Of a stretch of DNA of 64,000 nucleotides, positions 37,755 to 48,535 are shown piece after piece; position 1 is the stretch's first letter, and the number at the start of each line of letters is the position of its first letter. The stretch covers positions 4,296,001 through 4,360,000 of the forward strand of contig NZ_CP066265.1 of NCBI RefSeq assembly GCF_023278085.1, written 5' to 3'. This stretch comes from Pseudomonas syringae. GTDB taxonomy: Bacteria > Pseudomonadota > Gammaproteobacteria > Pseudomonadales > Pseudomonadaceae. The notes below the pieces were generated by a model. That model made no database searches. It was given only the letters and a program-made list of their open reading frames with translations, and had not been told where the DNA came from. A program made the translations under genes and the position numbers.

Positions 37755-38237
37755 TTAATTCTGTTCAATTGGTTTGGGTTTTGGAGACAGCATTTTCCAA
37801 ACGAAGTTGTACGACATAAAGTAATTCCAGAGCGAACCCACCACGATCCCGCACAGCGCGGAAATCATAGGCAACTGGATACGGTCGTAGATTTCTCCCG
37901 AAATCAGCAAGCTCAAACCGAGGCCGAGAGACGTGATCGTGAGATAGATCAGATACCCGGCGATGATTCGCTTGCCGGTCAGGCTTGTCTCGCGGTAAGT
38001 CGACTTGTTGTTCATCAGATAATTGAAACTGGCAGCCACAATCATCGCGCCTGCGTTGGCGTACCGGAAGCTGTCTGTCGAGGTCAGCATCAGCGTCTTG
38101 AGAACGCTCATGTGCACCAGCACGCCGAGTGACCCTACAATCAGGAATGATATGAGCGATAACGGAAATATCCCTCGGGTGAGCCTGTAAACCAGATTGG
38201 CGATTCGTCGTATTAATGTTGGTATCACGCTGCTCAC
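37755..38237 (-). CDS. GtrA-family flippase-like membrane protein
   Basis: A 160-residue protein with four hydrophobic segments: LSLISFLIVGSLGVLVHMSVL, YANAGAMIVAASFNYLMNN, RIIAGYLIYLTITSLGLGLSLL and LPMISALCGIVVGSLWNYFMS. This is the GtrA pattern, with NYLMNNKSTYRE and the NYFMSYNFVW end motif. GtrA proteins are thought to flip the undecaprenyl-phosphate sugar made by GtrB to the periplasm. The start is a GTG at 38237; no strong ribosome site is seen, so the start is provisional. Confidence 0.85.
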   Translation of the reverse strand: MSSVIPTLIRRIANLVYRLTRGIFPLSLISFLIVGSLGVLVHMSVLKTLMLTSTDSFRYANAGAMIVAASFNYLMNNKSTYRETSLTGKRIIAGYLIYLTITSLGLGLSLLISGEIYDRIQLPMISALCGIVVGSLWNYFMSYNFVWKMLSPKPKPIEQN

Positions 38238-38504
38238 TACCGTATCGAAGGTTTTGACGCTGACAAACGCTTATTAACGCGCAGAAATCGCCCAAAAAAT
38301 AGGCCGGAATGATAGAGTTTTTAGCCCCATCTAGCAAGCCACACCGTGCTATCACCAGCGCCTATGATGAAACACATGCTCCCATCAGGCGTGCTGCAGA
38401 TAAATGCCGGAGAACCGGCAGCATCAAGCTTGATCTGATATTTTTCACGGCCGCCTGACGTATCAGACGGCCCTGGATCAGAACTTAAAAGGACGAACGG
38501 TGCG
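38238..38504. other. 267-bp gap between the double GT4 gene and gtrA
   Basis: No supported gene. An imperfect inverted repeat (38450-38458 with 38463-38471) has no T-run on either side. The composition is ordinary. It may contain the gtr promoter, reading left. Confidence 0.5.
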
Positions 38505-41030
38505 TTAAAGTACGCACTTTTCAATCTCGCCAATGAGCTGTTGCGCACTGCCTTTCCATGTGAGCCAAGGCATTTCTCCAGACTGCGGATGCTGTTGAAC
38601 CTCGTACAGTTTCAGCCATTCGGCAAGGCTGTCAGCCACATCCTGCGCAGTCGCGCCATTGAAGTACCAGGCGAACTCACCCGCCACCTCACGGAATACA
38701 GGCAAATCTCTTGCGATAATCGGCAGCTTGTATTGCGCTGCCTCAATCAAGGGCAGCCCAAAGCCTTCGCCATATGAAGCGGCTATCAGGCAATCAGAAT
38801 GGTTATAGAGATGCTCAAGGTACTCGTCACTTACGCCGTCCAGCCACAGCAACTGCTTGCCCAACTGTTCATGGCTCATCAGCCTTGACGCCAGATCATC
38901 TACCAGCCAGCCGTGCTTGCCGACGATGATCAGGTTTGCCTGAACACCTGCGGCCCAGAGCAGCTCAAACGCATCCAGAGTCTGCGCATGACCTTTACGC
39001 GGCTCAAGCGTACCCACCATCAGGAAATGCGGGAACGGCTCAAGCGACTCAATGCGAAGAGCCGGATTCTCCGGAAACCCTCTGGAAGGCATCGACTGAT
39101 CAATGTCTGCACCAAGGTGAAAGGCGCCGATGCGGAATGGACGAGTGCGCGGTGGTGCATTGTGCTCCAGCCATTCGCGCAACTCGTCTGCAACAGCATG
39201 AGAAATACACATCGCGCCATCGTACTGGGCGACTGCGTGAATCCATTTCACGTAATGCGCTTGCAGACTGTCCACGAAGCAGTGTGGCAGTTGAAGAATC
39301 AGCAAATCGTAGACGACGAAGAAGATATTGACGCCATGCGCGCGCATCGTATCCAGATAGGTCTGCTTGTGCGGCAGCACGTCCATCAGCAAATCCAGAC
39401 ACAGGTACGTATCACCTGCACGGTAGCTGATGACTTCGTCTTCTTCTGCTTCGCTGGCTTCTTTGCCCAGAAACAATGTGGTGAACTGCGCGGCATACCG
39501 GTAGAAGGGCTCACCGGCCTTGGTATAGACCGGCTTGATAACGTAGCCTTCGGGCGGGTAGTTCAACCACTCGGCCAGGATGCTGCGCACAACTCGCTGG
39601 ATCCCGCTTTTGCCGTCGTGTTTGCACAATTCCGAGATATCAACGAACAGCGTTGGCTTATCAGCCGGACCTTGCAATGAAAAATCAATGGCTTTGGCCA
39701 GACGCGGGATGTCCAGATCTCCGGAGTTCAGGTGTCCTGTTGCCTCCAACGCATGCACCAGAGCCAACGCGCTATCCTGCTCTGGCGGAGTGCTGTCTAC
39801 CGGGTGCTTGAAGTTCTCCAGAGCCTGTTCGAACGCTTTCACTGAAGCAATGCCAGTGCGGTCCCATGAAAACAGCTCGGCGCGCTGAAGACCGTGCTTG
39901 GCCAACGCTATGCGGAACGAGTCGTCGGTCAGCGCAGCACGTATTTTGTCGGCAATCGCGTTAACATCGAACGGATCGAACGTTGCGTCTTCCCAGCCAA
40001 TGACTTCAGGCACGCTGGAAGTATTGGCACCTATTACTGGAGCCCCACACTTCATTGCTTCAAGGGGTGGAAGACCGAAACCTTCATGCCACGAAGGGAA
40101 TACGTAAAGCTGGCATGAACTGTATAACGCTACCAGCTCCGCATCAGTGATGTAGCCAGTCAGCACCAGATCGTTTCCGCTCAGGCCAAGTTCCTGAGCC
40201 AGAGTCAGGTAAGTGTTGACATGGAAGTCGGGCATTTTCCCGGCAAATACTAGCTGAATGTCGCTTTGCTCTGCCTTGATCATGGCAAACGCCCTGATCA
40301 GTTGCGGCAGATTCTTGCGTTCATCAGCTCCGCCTGAATAAAGCACGAACTTCTCTCGCAGGCCGAACTTTTTCTCAAGTGCAACACGCTCGTTAATACT
40401 CAATGCAACTGGCCGGAAGACATCGTCGGCGGCCGTCGAGACATTAACGATTCGGGCCTTGTCCAGCGGCAGCAGCGATAACGCTTCCTCTCTCGCGAAT
40501 TCCGAAATGGACAGCAGCAGGCCGTAGTGCTTGAAGTCTTCAACCTTGTTCAGGTAATGCTTCTTGTACACCGGGTTACCGTCCAGATATTGTTCCGGAC
40601 TGACGAAGGGGATCAGGTCATACAGTGTCGAGCTGACCAACGAACTCGTGTCAAGCAAAGGGCTGCCAATGACAGCGTCGTCGCCATACCCTTCTACTGC
40701 GCTGGTGACGTGCACCACATCAGGTTTGAGGTCACTGATACACGCCTGACGAATATGCTGTGCCACATCTCTTCTGACACTATTGGCCGGGTCGTGATCA
40801 CACACAGGCCCCTGTGCATACCACACCCGGATATGACTTTGCGGCAGCAAGCCGGCAAACGCAGTGCGGATGCTTTCAATGCTCTCACTGAGCATGCCGT
40901 TGAGCACCAGGTAAACATCGTGATCACCACGGTTGCGCACAATGCCTAATGCCAAAGACAGGCTGTAACGACCAATACCGCGAAATCTGCTTTCTGTTTG
41001 CGCGCCCTGCATGTCGATTACGATACGCAT
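38505..41030 (-). CDS. Double-domain GT4 glycosyltransferase (WbdA-like architecture)
   Basis: An 841-residue protein with two complete GT-B family 4 modules. Module 1 begins MRIVIDMQGAQTESRFRGIGRYSLSL and has EGFGLPPLE (316-324). Module 2 begins near 465 (TLFVDISELCKHDGKSGIQRVVRS) and has VGTLEPRKGHAQTL and EGFGLPLIE (755-763). Two GT4 modules in about 840 residues is the layout of the E. coli O9/O9a mannan polymerase WbdA, also found with a WbdD-like partner and Wzm/Wzt. Here GDP-D-rhamnose genes are present, so synthesis of a D-rhamnan repeat with two linkage types is likely. The start shares one base with the stop of the methyltransferase gene (TAATG). Confidence 0.87.
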   Translation of the reverse strand: MRIVIDMQGAQTESRFRGIGRYSLSLALGIVRNRGDHDVYLVLNGMLSESIESIRTAFAGLLPQSHIRVWYAQGPVCDHDPANSVRRDVAQHIRQACISDLKPDVVHVTSAVEGYGDDAVIGSPLLDTSSLVSSTLYDLIPFVSPEQYLDGNPVYKKHYLNKVEDFKHYGLLLSISEFAREEALSLLPLDKARIVNVSTAADDVFRPVALSINERVALEKKFGLREKFVLYSGGADERKNLPQLIRAFAMIKAEQSDIQLVFAGKMPDFHVNTYLTLAQELGLSGNDLVLTGYITDAELVALYSSCQLYVFPSWHEGFGLPPLEAMKCGAPVIGANTSSVPEVIGWEDATFDPFDVNAIADKIRAALTDDSFRIALAKHGLQRAELFSWDRTGIASVKAFEQALENFKHPVDSTPPEQDSALALVHALEATGHLNSGDLDIPRLAKAIDFSLQGPADKPTLFVDISELCKHDGKSGIQRVVRSILAEWLNYPPEGYVIKPVYTKAGEPFYRYAAQFTTLFLGKEASEAEEDEVISYRAGDTYLCLDLLMDVLPHKQTYLDTMRAHGVNIFFVVYDLLILQLPHCFVDSLQAHYVKWIHAVAQYDGAMCISHAVADELREWLEHNAPPRTRPFRIGAFHLGADIDQSMPSRGFPENPALRIESLEPFPHFLMVGTLEPRKGHAQTLDAFELLWAAGVQANLIIVGKHGWLVDDLASRLMSHEQLGKQLLWLDGVSDEYLEHLYNHSDCLIAASYGEGFGLPLIEAAQYKLPIIARDLPVFREVAGEFAWYFNGATAQDVADSLAEWLKLYEVQQHPQSGEMPWLTWKGSAQQLIGEIEKCVL

Positions 41031-42739
41031 TATTTCTGCCCCCTCGTGATAGCTTCCCTGAGGGCATTCTCGATAGTGCGGCCTCGCTGGGTCAGTGGTG
41101 CGTGATCAATCACGCCGTGCGGTGGATCGCTGACAATTGTCTCAGGAGCAGGATTCACTGTAGCCTGATGCATACCGCTTAGCTTGGCATGTAGCCACGG
41201 ACTGGATTTCAGGACTGCCAAGACCGGACGTTCAATCACAGGTCTGCGGGCCAGCCAGAGGCGTGCATGCGGAACACTTCGACGCAGTACCTGCCCCAGC
41301 GTCGAGCGGCTGCTGCGGAACGGCCAATAGATAGCACGTGCGACCATTCGCAGGGGTGCCGAGATGCGCCAGGACGTGCTGCTATGTATCGCCGCTAATT
41401 GCCGCTCGTACGCTGTGGCCTGTAGCCACCAATGGTGCGCGTTGCCCAGCGAGGCGTTCAAACGAGCGTTCAAGTCGTCCAGATGCGCTTGCGTTTGCGC
41501 TTGCTCTACCTGCTCATGGGTCAACGAATCTCGAGTCAGAAACTCCAGCCTGATCTGGAGTTGCTCAATAGTTGCGAAGGCTTCATCAAGACGGGCGTCA
41601 GTGTGCTTGACGGTATCGAGCGTGTCTTTCTGCAACAGTTGTACGGTGTGATAACGCGACTCTGCGAGATCCGCACGCAAGCCGACCTCGCGCACCTGGG
41701 CGGCCATGTAAGCGTGACTCTCTTCCAGCCGGGCGTTCATGTGAGCGTGACTCTCTTGCATCTGGGTGTTCATGTCTGTGCGACTTTCTTGCAGTTGGGT
41801 GTTCATGTGCTCACGATTTTCTTGAAACTGAGTGTTCATTTGCGCGAAATTGATATCGCTACGCCCTCCAAGTTCATGGACGACCACTTCAAGCTGCTCG
41901 CTGTGCAGCTTTGCCTGCTCTGTAAACTGTTTGGTTTGCTCTAAAAGAACTTCCAGATGCTGATTACGTTGTTCAATCTGCTGCAACCGATTCAGGGCTT
42001 GCTCATCGTATCGCTTGGCAAGCGTATCCAGCGCCAAGCCATAGTCCGTCGCAAAAGCGCTGTCGAAACATTGGGTCTGTTCGGCTGATGCCGCTTTTTG
42101 AGCGACAATCGCATAATCCGGGCTGGCCCCCCCCAGAACATCCATCAAATCGACAGGGCCGCCATTTACCAGCACTGGGGGCTCATGAAGACGCATCAAC
42201 TTCGAACGACTAAACCCCGAGAACTCGATCAGAAAATCCAGCAGCAAGTGCGGAATCGGACGCTCATGGGTCGGATCAAGATAGAAGTTCTGAGTACCTA
42301 CTACCAGGTTCTCTGCGTTGGGTGTTTCCAGAATCAACAGTCCTGCCGGCTTCAAAACCCGTAGCGCTTCGGCAACCAGCACTTTCAGATCCTTGAACGG
42401 AATGTGCTCGGCAATGTGAAAACCCGAAACGAGCGCCTGGCTATCGTCCGGCAGTTTTTTTAACGCGCTGAGCGCGTCATCCAGTTCAACGGGCAAACCG
42501 CGCTCAACACAGGCGTCGAGCATTCCGCTGTCAAGGTCTATACCACGGGGCGTGAAACCGACTTGAATCAGAATCTCCAGCCATTCCCCGCGACCACAGC
42601 CGAGGTCCAGCGCTTGGCAAGCCGGGTACATCTGCTGGAGAGGCTCAATAAACGGAAAATACGCTTGCTGTCGCTCGCTAATCAATTCGCGAGAACCACG
42701 ATGGCGGTCTTCAAAAGCACGATAGAACGGAATGGTCAT
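41030..42739 (-). CDS. WbdD-like methyltransferase with long coiled coil, probable chain terminator
   Basis: A 569-residue protein. Residues 40-215 are a class I SAM methyltransferase: ALDLGCGRGEW (43-53), GIDLDSGMLD, then GFHIAEHIPF and LETPNAENL. Residues 225-395 are coiled coil, including about four tandem 11-residue units near 302-345 (MNTQLQESRTD, MNTQMQESHAH, MNARLEESHAY). The C-terminus is basic with a possible membrane-binding segment. In E. coli O9a, WbdD caps the polymer and its coiled coil acts as a ruler for chain length; the same gene neighbours (WbdA-like, Wzt with sugar-binding tail, Wzm) are present here. No kinase domain is seen, so capping would be by methylation only. Confidence 0.85.
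   Translation of the reverse strand: MTIPFYRAFEDRHRGSRELISERQQAYFPFIEPLQQMYPACQALDLGCGRGEWLEILIQVGFTPRGIDLDSGMLDACVERGLPVELDDALSALKKLPDDSQALVSGFHIAEHIPFKDLKVLVAEALRVLKPAGLLILETPNAENLVVGTQNFYLDPTHERPIPHLLLDFLIEFSGFSRSKLMRLHEPPVLVNGGPVDLMDVLGGASPDYAIVAQKAASAEQTQCFDSAFATDYGLALDTLAKRYDEQALNRLQQIEQRNQHLEVLLEQTKQFTEQAKLHSEQLEVVVHELGGRSDINFAQMNTQFQENREHMNTQLQESRTDMNTQMQESHAHMNARLEESHAYMAAQVREVGLRADLAESRYHTVQLLQKDTLDTVKHTDARLDEAFATIEQLQIRLEFLTRDSLTHEQVEQAQTQAHLDDLNARLNASLGNAHHWWLQATAYERQLAAIHSSTSWRISAPLRMVARAIYWPFRSSRSTLGQVLRRSVPHARLWLARRPVIERPVLAVLKSSPWLHAKLSGMHQATVNPAPETIVSDPPHGVIDHAPLTQRGRTIENALREAITRGQK
41703..41834 (-). repeat. Four tandem 33-bp units within the coiled-coil coding region
   Basis: Units begin at 41703, 41736, 41769 and 41802, each close to TTCATGTGAGCGTGACTCTC..., with a fragment of a fifth after 41834. 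Each encodes one 11-residue coiled-coil unit on the minus strand. In-phase length means copy-number changes keep the frame. Confidence 0.88.
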
Positions 42740-43953
42740 CGACTACACTCCACAACAGGCGGTAACCAGGCCAGCCCTACAAACTCGCTTTGCGAAATAT
42801 TGACTACGTTAAACACAAGCGTCAGGTCTACCCATTCATAGTTGCGTGATAAATGACTGTCTGTTGTATGGAGCGCGACTGCAATCGAGTAGGAACCCGG
42901 ACCGAGGTTGGCCGCAAAGCTGAACACGTAGTCCAACGATTCGCCTGCCTGCAGATCGACAATCTTGCACCCCATATGATGGGTGTTGGTGCCATACACC
43001 GGTTGCCCCAGTCGGTCCTTGATCAGGTAGCCCACTACCAGCTCAGGGATGGCGCTGTTTACCTGCGCGTTAATACGCAAGGAAACAGGCTCACCAACGG
43101 ACACGTATTCAATGCGTTCGCCTGCAGCGTTGTGTAGCGTGACAGGACCTATTGTGGCCTCGCCGCTACCCGATCGGGTTTGCACCACACCCTCTTCCAG
43201 TTCGCGAGTCTGAACCGTGGCGTTTTCTTTTTCAGCAATCAGTGCATTGTAGAAGTCCATGACTTCTTCAGGCTTGCCGTCTTTTATGACGGTACCTTTT
43301 TCAAGCAGGATCGCGCGATTGCATAAAGCCTGGATTGATCCACGGTCGTGCGAGACGATCAACAGGGTCGTGCCTTGTTTTTGAAACTCGCGTATGCGAT
43401 CGAAACTTTTATGCTGGAAATAACTGTCACCCACCGACAACGCTTCGTCGACGATAAGGATTTCAGGCCTGATAGCAGTGGCAACGGCAAACGCAACACG
43501 CATCTGCATACCACTGGAGTACGTGCGTACCGGCTCGTCAAAGTAGGTGCCGATTTCGGCAAAGGCTTCGATCTCCCTGATGACGGTATCTATCCGATCA
43601 GCATTGAAGCCCATAAGGCCTGCCGCGTGATACACGTTCTGGCGACCGGTCAGGTCGGGTGTAAAGCCCATACCCAACTCAAGAATAGCGGCAATACGAC
43701 CGTTGACCTGCACGCTGCCCTCAGTGGGCTGCAACGTACCGGTAATCATTTTGAGCAACGTCGATTTACCTGCGCCGTTCTGCCCGACGATGCCAATGGC
43801 CTCACCTGGGTAGATCGAAAAACTGATGTGTTTGAGGACCCAATGCTCCTCTTTCGGCTTGGTGCTCAGCCCGAACCAGCGAGCGATACGCTGGAACTCG
43901 GAAGCATAAACGCGATAGGCCTTGCCCAGGTTGTTGACACTCAGCAGGCTCAT
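42736..43953 (-). CDS. wzt: O-polysaccharide ABC exporter ATPase with C-terminal sugar-binding domain
   Basis: Drives export of finished O-polysaccharide across the inner membrane. The 405 residues comprise an ABC domain with Walker A GQNGAGKS (57-64), signature YSSGMQMR and Walker B ILIVDEALSVGD, then a C-terminal beta-sandwich from about 255. The extra domain (GYLIKDRLGQPVYGTN, SYSIAVALHTTD) is the Wzt_C carbohydrate-binding module that recognises the terminal cap in E. coli O8/O9a. Its presence implies that chains are capped, agreeing with the adjacent methyltransferase. Overlaps both wzm and the methyltransferase gene by four bases. Confidence 0.94.
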   Translation of the reverse strand: MSLLSVNNLGKAYRVYASEFQRIARWFGLSTKPKEEHWVLKHISFSIYPGEAIGIVGQNGAGKSTLLKMITGTLQPTEGSVQVNGRIAAILELGMGFTPDLTGRQNVYHAAGLMGFNADRIDTVIREIEAFAEIGTYFDEPVRTYSSGMQMRVAFAVATAIRPEILIVDEALSVGDSYFQHKSFDRIREFQKQGTTLLIVSHDRGSIQALCNRAILLEKGTVIKDGKPEEVMDFYNALIAEKENATVQTRELEEGVVQTRSGSGEATIGPVTLHNAAGERIEYVSVGEPVSLRINAQVNSAIPELVVGYLIKDRLGQPVYGTNTHHMGCKIVDLQAGESLDYVFSFAANLGPGSYSIAVALHTTDSHLSRNYEWVDLTLVFNVVNISQSEFVGLAWLPPVVECSR

Positions 43954-44744
43954 AGTACGTCCACCATTTCCGGCGCAGCCCGGCGAAACATGAATAACCC
44001 CAACAGCATCAAGCCTGCTGCTACAGCAGCAGTGACGGCCAGGCTCTGCAAGTCAGGCGATCGGGCGTAGACCAATACATCGTGATAGGCACTGACGATC
44101 GGAAACATAGGGTTGATACCCATGACGCTCTTGAATTGCTCGGGAATGATATTGAGCGGGTAAACAATCGGCGTGAACCAGAACCATACCTGCAACAAAA
44201 TAGGAATGACCTGACCGACATCGCGTATGAAAACGTTCAATACGCCGAGAATCAACCCCAGTCCTACAGCCAGCGCAGTGACTACGATGGTCAGCGGAAT
44301 CAGCCACAGCATCTGCCAGTGCGGCCATTGTCCCAACGCAGCGAAGACCAGCAATATGGCGGCGAACAACAATACGTAGTTGAGCAGGCATGACCCCGCG
44401 ACAATCACCGGTAAGGTAATGCGAGGAAAACGCATCTTTTTCATCAGGTTGCCCTGGTCGATGAACAGCGTCAGGCAGCGACTGATTATCTCTGCAAAGT
44501 AGCTCCAGGCCAGCATGCCGGCCATAAGGTAGACGGCGTATGCGTACTTGTTATCAATGCCGGGCAGTTTGGCAGCCAGCACGTTAGACAGGACCAGTGC
44601 ATAGATCGCAACCTGCGCCAGCGGGTTGATGATCATCCACAGACCGCCCAGGCGGCTACGGGCAAAACGTGCGGAAAACTCATTGCGAATGGACGAAAAG
44701 ACGAATCCCCGGTATCCCCAAAGGCTTCTGAACAGCTCCAACAT
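43950..44744 (-). CDS. wzm: O-polysaccharide ABC exporter permease
   Basis: The membrane partner of Wzt. The 264-residue ABC-2 permease begins MLELFRSLWGYRGFVFSSIRNEFSARFARSRLGGLWMIINPL, the characteristic amphipathic N-terminus, followed by six hydrophobic segments, for example QVAIYALVLSNVLAAKL, NYVLLFAAILLVFAAL and MLWLIPLTIVVTALAVGLGL. Closely resembles Wzm of A-band/O9-type loci. It is the first gene of the operon wzm-wzt-methyltransferase-double GT4. Confidence 0.94.
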   Translation of the reverse strand: MLELFRSLWGYRGFVFSSIRNEFSARFARSRLGGLWMIINPLAQVAIYALVLSNVLAAKLPGIDNKYAYAVYLMAGMLAWSYFAEIISRCLTLFIDQGNLMKKMRFPRITLPVIVAGSCLLNYVLLFAAILLVFAALGQWPHWQMLWLIPLTIVVTALAVGLGLILGVLNVFIRDVGQVIPILLQVWFWFTPIVYPLNIIPEQFKSVMGINPMFPIVSAYHDVLVYARSPDLQSLAVTAAVAAGLMLLGLFMFRRAAPEMVDVL

Positions 44745-46301
<1,557 letters not shown>

Positions 46302-46302
<1 letters not shown>

Positions 46303-47198
46303 TGAGTATTGCTGGCAAGCGCGCACTGATCACAGGCATCAACGGCTTTACAGGTCGCTTCATGGCGACCGAGCTTGCCGCCCAGGGCTGTGAAGTCCTC
46401 GGCGTCGGCAGTCAGCCTTCGGACAGCCCTGGCTACTATCAGGTGGACCTGGCAGACGTGGCCGGTCTTCGCAAGCTGCTGGCAGACACTCAACCGGATA
46501 TCGTCGTGCACCTTGCTGCACTGGCGTTTGTAGGGCATGGGGCTGCGGAGGCTTTTTATCAGGTCAACCTGATTGGCACCCGCAACCTGCTTGAAGCGAT
46601 TGATGCGTGCGGCAAGGTGCCTGATTGCGTGCTGCTGGCGAGCAGCGCCAATGTCTACGGTAACGCTTCATCCGGCATGCTGGATGAAACCACCCCGCCG
46701 GCGCCTGCCAACGACTACGCCGTGAGTAAGCTGGCAATGGAATACATGGCGAGCCTTTGGCACACCAGATTGCCCATTGTCACGGCCAGGCCGTTCAACT
46801 ACACCGGTGTCGGGCAGGCGGAAAACTTCCTGCTGCCCAAGATCGTTTCGCACTTTGCCCGCAAGGCCGACACCATCGAACTGGGTAACCTGGACGTATG
46901 GCGTGATTTCAGCGACGTGCGCGCTGTCGTCAGCGCCTATCGTGGCTTGCTGGAAACCCGGCCAGTGGGGCAGACCATCAACGTCAGCTCCGGTGTCACA
47001 CACTCGCTGCGTGAAGTGATCGACATGTGCAGACAGATCACTGGCCAGGACATTGAAGTGCAGGTCAATCCTGCGTTTGTCCGCGCCAATGAGGTCAAAA
47101 CCCTGTGCGGGAACAACGCTTGTCTGCGAGCGCTGGTCCCCGACTGGACGACCCCTCCGCTTCGGGAAACCCTGAGCTGGATGCTGACGGCCGGTTGA
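46302..47198 (+). CDS. rmd: GDP-6-deoxy-D-lyxo-4-hexulose reductase (GDP-D-rhamnose synthase)
   Basis: A 298-residue SDR that reduces the Gmd product to GDP-D-rhamnose. ITGINGFTGRFMATELAAQG is the nucleotide-binding motif; LASSANVYGNA and DYAVSKLAMEY supply the catalytic Ser, Tyr and Lys; RPFNYTGVGQAENFLLPKI is typical of Rmd rather than fucose synthase. Paired with gmd, wzm, wzt and WbpZ-like genes it reproduces the content of the P. aeruginosa A-band locus in a rearranged order. Confidence 0.93.
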
Positions 47199-47217
47199 GC
47201 TGCTGACTGTTACAAAC

Positions 47218-47254
47218 AAGGCCTGTCTATTCTGTAGACAGGCCTTTCCTTTTT
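47218..47254 (+). terminator. Rho-independent terminator after rmd
   Basis: AAGGCCTGTCTA (47218-47229), 5-nt loop, TAGACAGGCCTT (47235-47246), then TCCTTTTT. Confidence 0.9.
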
Positions 47255-47312
47255 AACGATCCTTCAAGCCCGTGATGACAGGTTCAGCACGCATGGCTGA
47301 GTCAGGCAGACG

Positions 47313-48425
47313 ATGATCAAGGTTCTTCACTTCTTCAAAACCTATTACCCGGATACGACCGGCGGAATAGAACAGGTCATTTTTCAGCTCGCGCAGGGCT
47401 GTAGAGCGCTCGATGTGGAAAGCCAGGTGCTGACGCTAAGCCCGACGCCTTCCCCCGCTCGCCTGCAGGTCGCTGATCACCACGTCATGCGAGTGAAGGA
47501 AAACTTCAATCTGGCGTCCACCGGCTTTTCTGCTCAGGTCTTCAGCCAGTTCAAGGAAATGGCCGCCGAGGCCGATCTGGTGCATTTTCACTTCCCATGG
47601 CCGTTGATGGATCTGGTGCATTTCGCCACGCGTCATGGCAAGCCGACCGTGCTCAGCTATCACTCGGACATCATCAAGCAGCGCACGCTGCTGAAGCTGT
47701 ACAGCCCGCTGATGAACCAGTTTCTCAAGCGCATGGACCGTATCCTGGTTGCTTCGCCCAATTATTTGCAGACCAGCGAAACCCTGAAGCCGTTTGCCGA
47801 CAAGACCGTCGTTGTGCCCTTCGGGCTGGATCAGTCGGCCTACCCGGTGGTCGATGCTCAGAAAAAATCCACGTGGCAACAACGTCTGCCCGAAAAGTTT
47901 TTTCTGTTTGTCGGGGTCCTGCGCTATTACAAGGGCCTCCACAACCTGCTCAGCGCACTGGAAGGCATCGACTATCCGGTGGTGATTCTGGGTGGCGGGC
48001 CTCAGGAGGCGGAGCTCAAGGAGCAGGCAGAAAAGCTGCAACTGCGCAATGTGCTGTTTCTGGGACGGCTCGACGATGAAGACAAGGCCTGCCTGCTGCA
48101 GCTCTGCTACGCCTTGGTCTTCCCGTCGCACCTGCGTTCGGAAGCATTTGGCATTTCGCTGCTTGAGGCCTCGATGCATGGCAAACCGATGATCTCTTGC
48201 GAGATCGGCACCGGCACTACCTACGTGAACATTCACGAAGAAACCGGTCTGGCGGTGCCGCCAAATGATCCGTTGGCGTTACGAGAAGCAATGCGGCGCT
48301 TGTGGGAAGCGCCAGAGGAAGCATCCGGTTTTGGTCATAACGCTCTGGCACGGTTCCAGAAGCTGTTCACTGCTGAGCGTATGTGCGCATCGACGGTGCA
48401 GGTTTATCACGAGGTCCTGAAGTGA
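47313..48425 (+). CDS. GT4 glycosyltransferase, WbpZ-like D-rhamnosyltransferase
   Basis: A 370-residue GT-B enzyme opening IKVLHFFKTYYPDTTGGIEQVIFQLA, strongly reminiscent of WbpZ of the P. aeruginosa common antigen. The donor domain has FVGVLRYYKGLHNLL, ILGGGPQEAELKEQA and the EX7E motif EAFGISLLE (near 277). WbpZ-type enzymes add the first D-rhamnose residues to the lipid-linked primer. It has its own promoter space, as a terminator separates it from rmd, and is followed by a strong terminator and then an insertion sequence. Confidence 0.87.
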   Translation: MIKVLHFFKTYYPDTTGGIEQVIFQLAQGCRALDVESQVLTLSPTPSPARLQVADHHVMRVKENFNLASTGFSAQVFSQFKEMAAEADLVHFHFPWPLMDLVHFATRHGKPTVLSYHSDIIKQRTLLKLYSPLMNQFLKRMDRILVASPNYLQTSETLKPFADKTVVVPFGLDQSAYPVVDAQKKSTWQQRLPEKFFLFVGVLRYYKGLHNLLSALEGIDYPVVILGGGPQEAELKEQAEKLQLRNVLFLGRLDDEDKACLLQLCYALVFPSHLRSEAFGISLLEASMHGKPMISCEIGTGTTYVNIHEETGLAVPPNDPLALREAMRRLWEAPEEASGFGHNALARFQKLFTAERMCASTVQVYHEVLK

Positions 48426-48446
48426 CGGCTAATCCCCGCTGAATAA

Positions 48447-48475
48447 AAAAGCCCCGAGACTCGGGGCTTTTTGTT
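48447..48475. terminator. Bidirectional terminator after the WbpZ-like gene
   Basis: AAAAGCCCCGA / TCGGGGCTTTT with a 3-nt loop, A-run before and T-run after. It would originally have served the convergent chemoreceptor gene too, before the insertion sequence came between. Confidence 0.9.
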
Positions 48476-48482
48476 TCAAGGC

Positions 48483-48509
48483 TGTCCCGTCCTGAATAAG
48501 GTTTACACC
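48483..48509 (+). repeat. Left terminal inverted repeat of the IS
   Basis: Pairs with 49769-49795; differences lie at positions 5, 6, 15 and 16. Confidence 0.85.
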
Positions 48510-48535
48510 TTCTGACCTTTCCTCAGGAGGACTCA

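Noticed and set aside
38448..38472. Inverted repeat considered as a terminator after the double GT4 gene
   Set aside because: Mismatched stem and no T-run on either strand.
38321..38548. A 75-codon frame overlapping the end of the double GT4 gene
   Set aside because: No start signal and overlaps a certain gene; at most a remnant.
41703..41834. Tandem 33-bp repeats considered as a CRISPR array
   Set aside because: Units are contiguous without spacers and encode a coiled coil; no cas genes are present.
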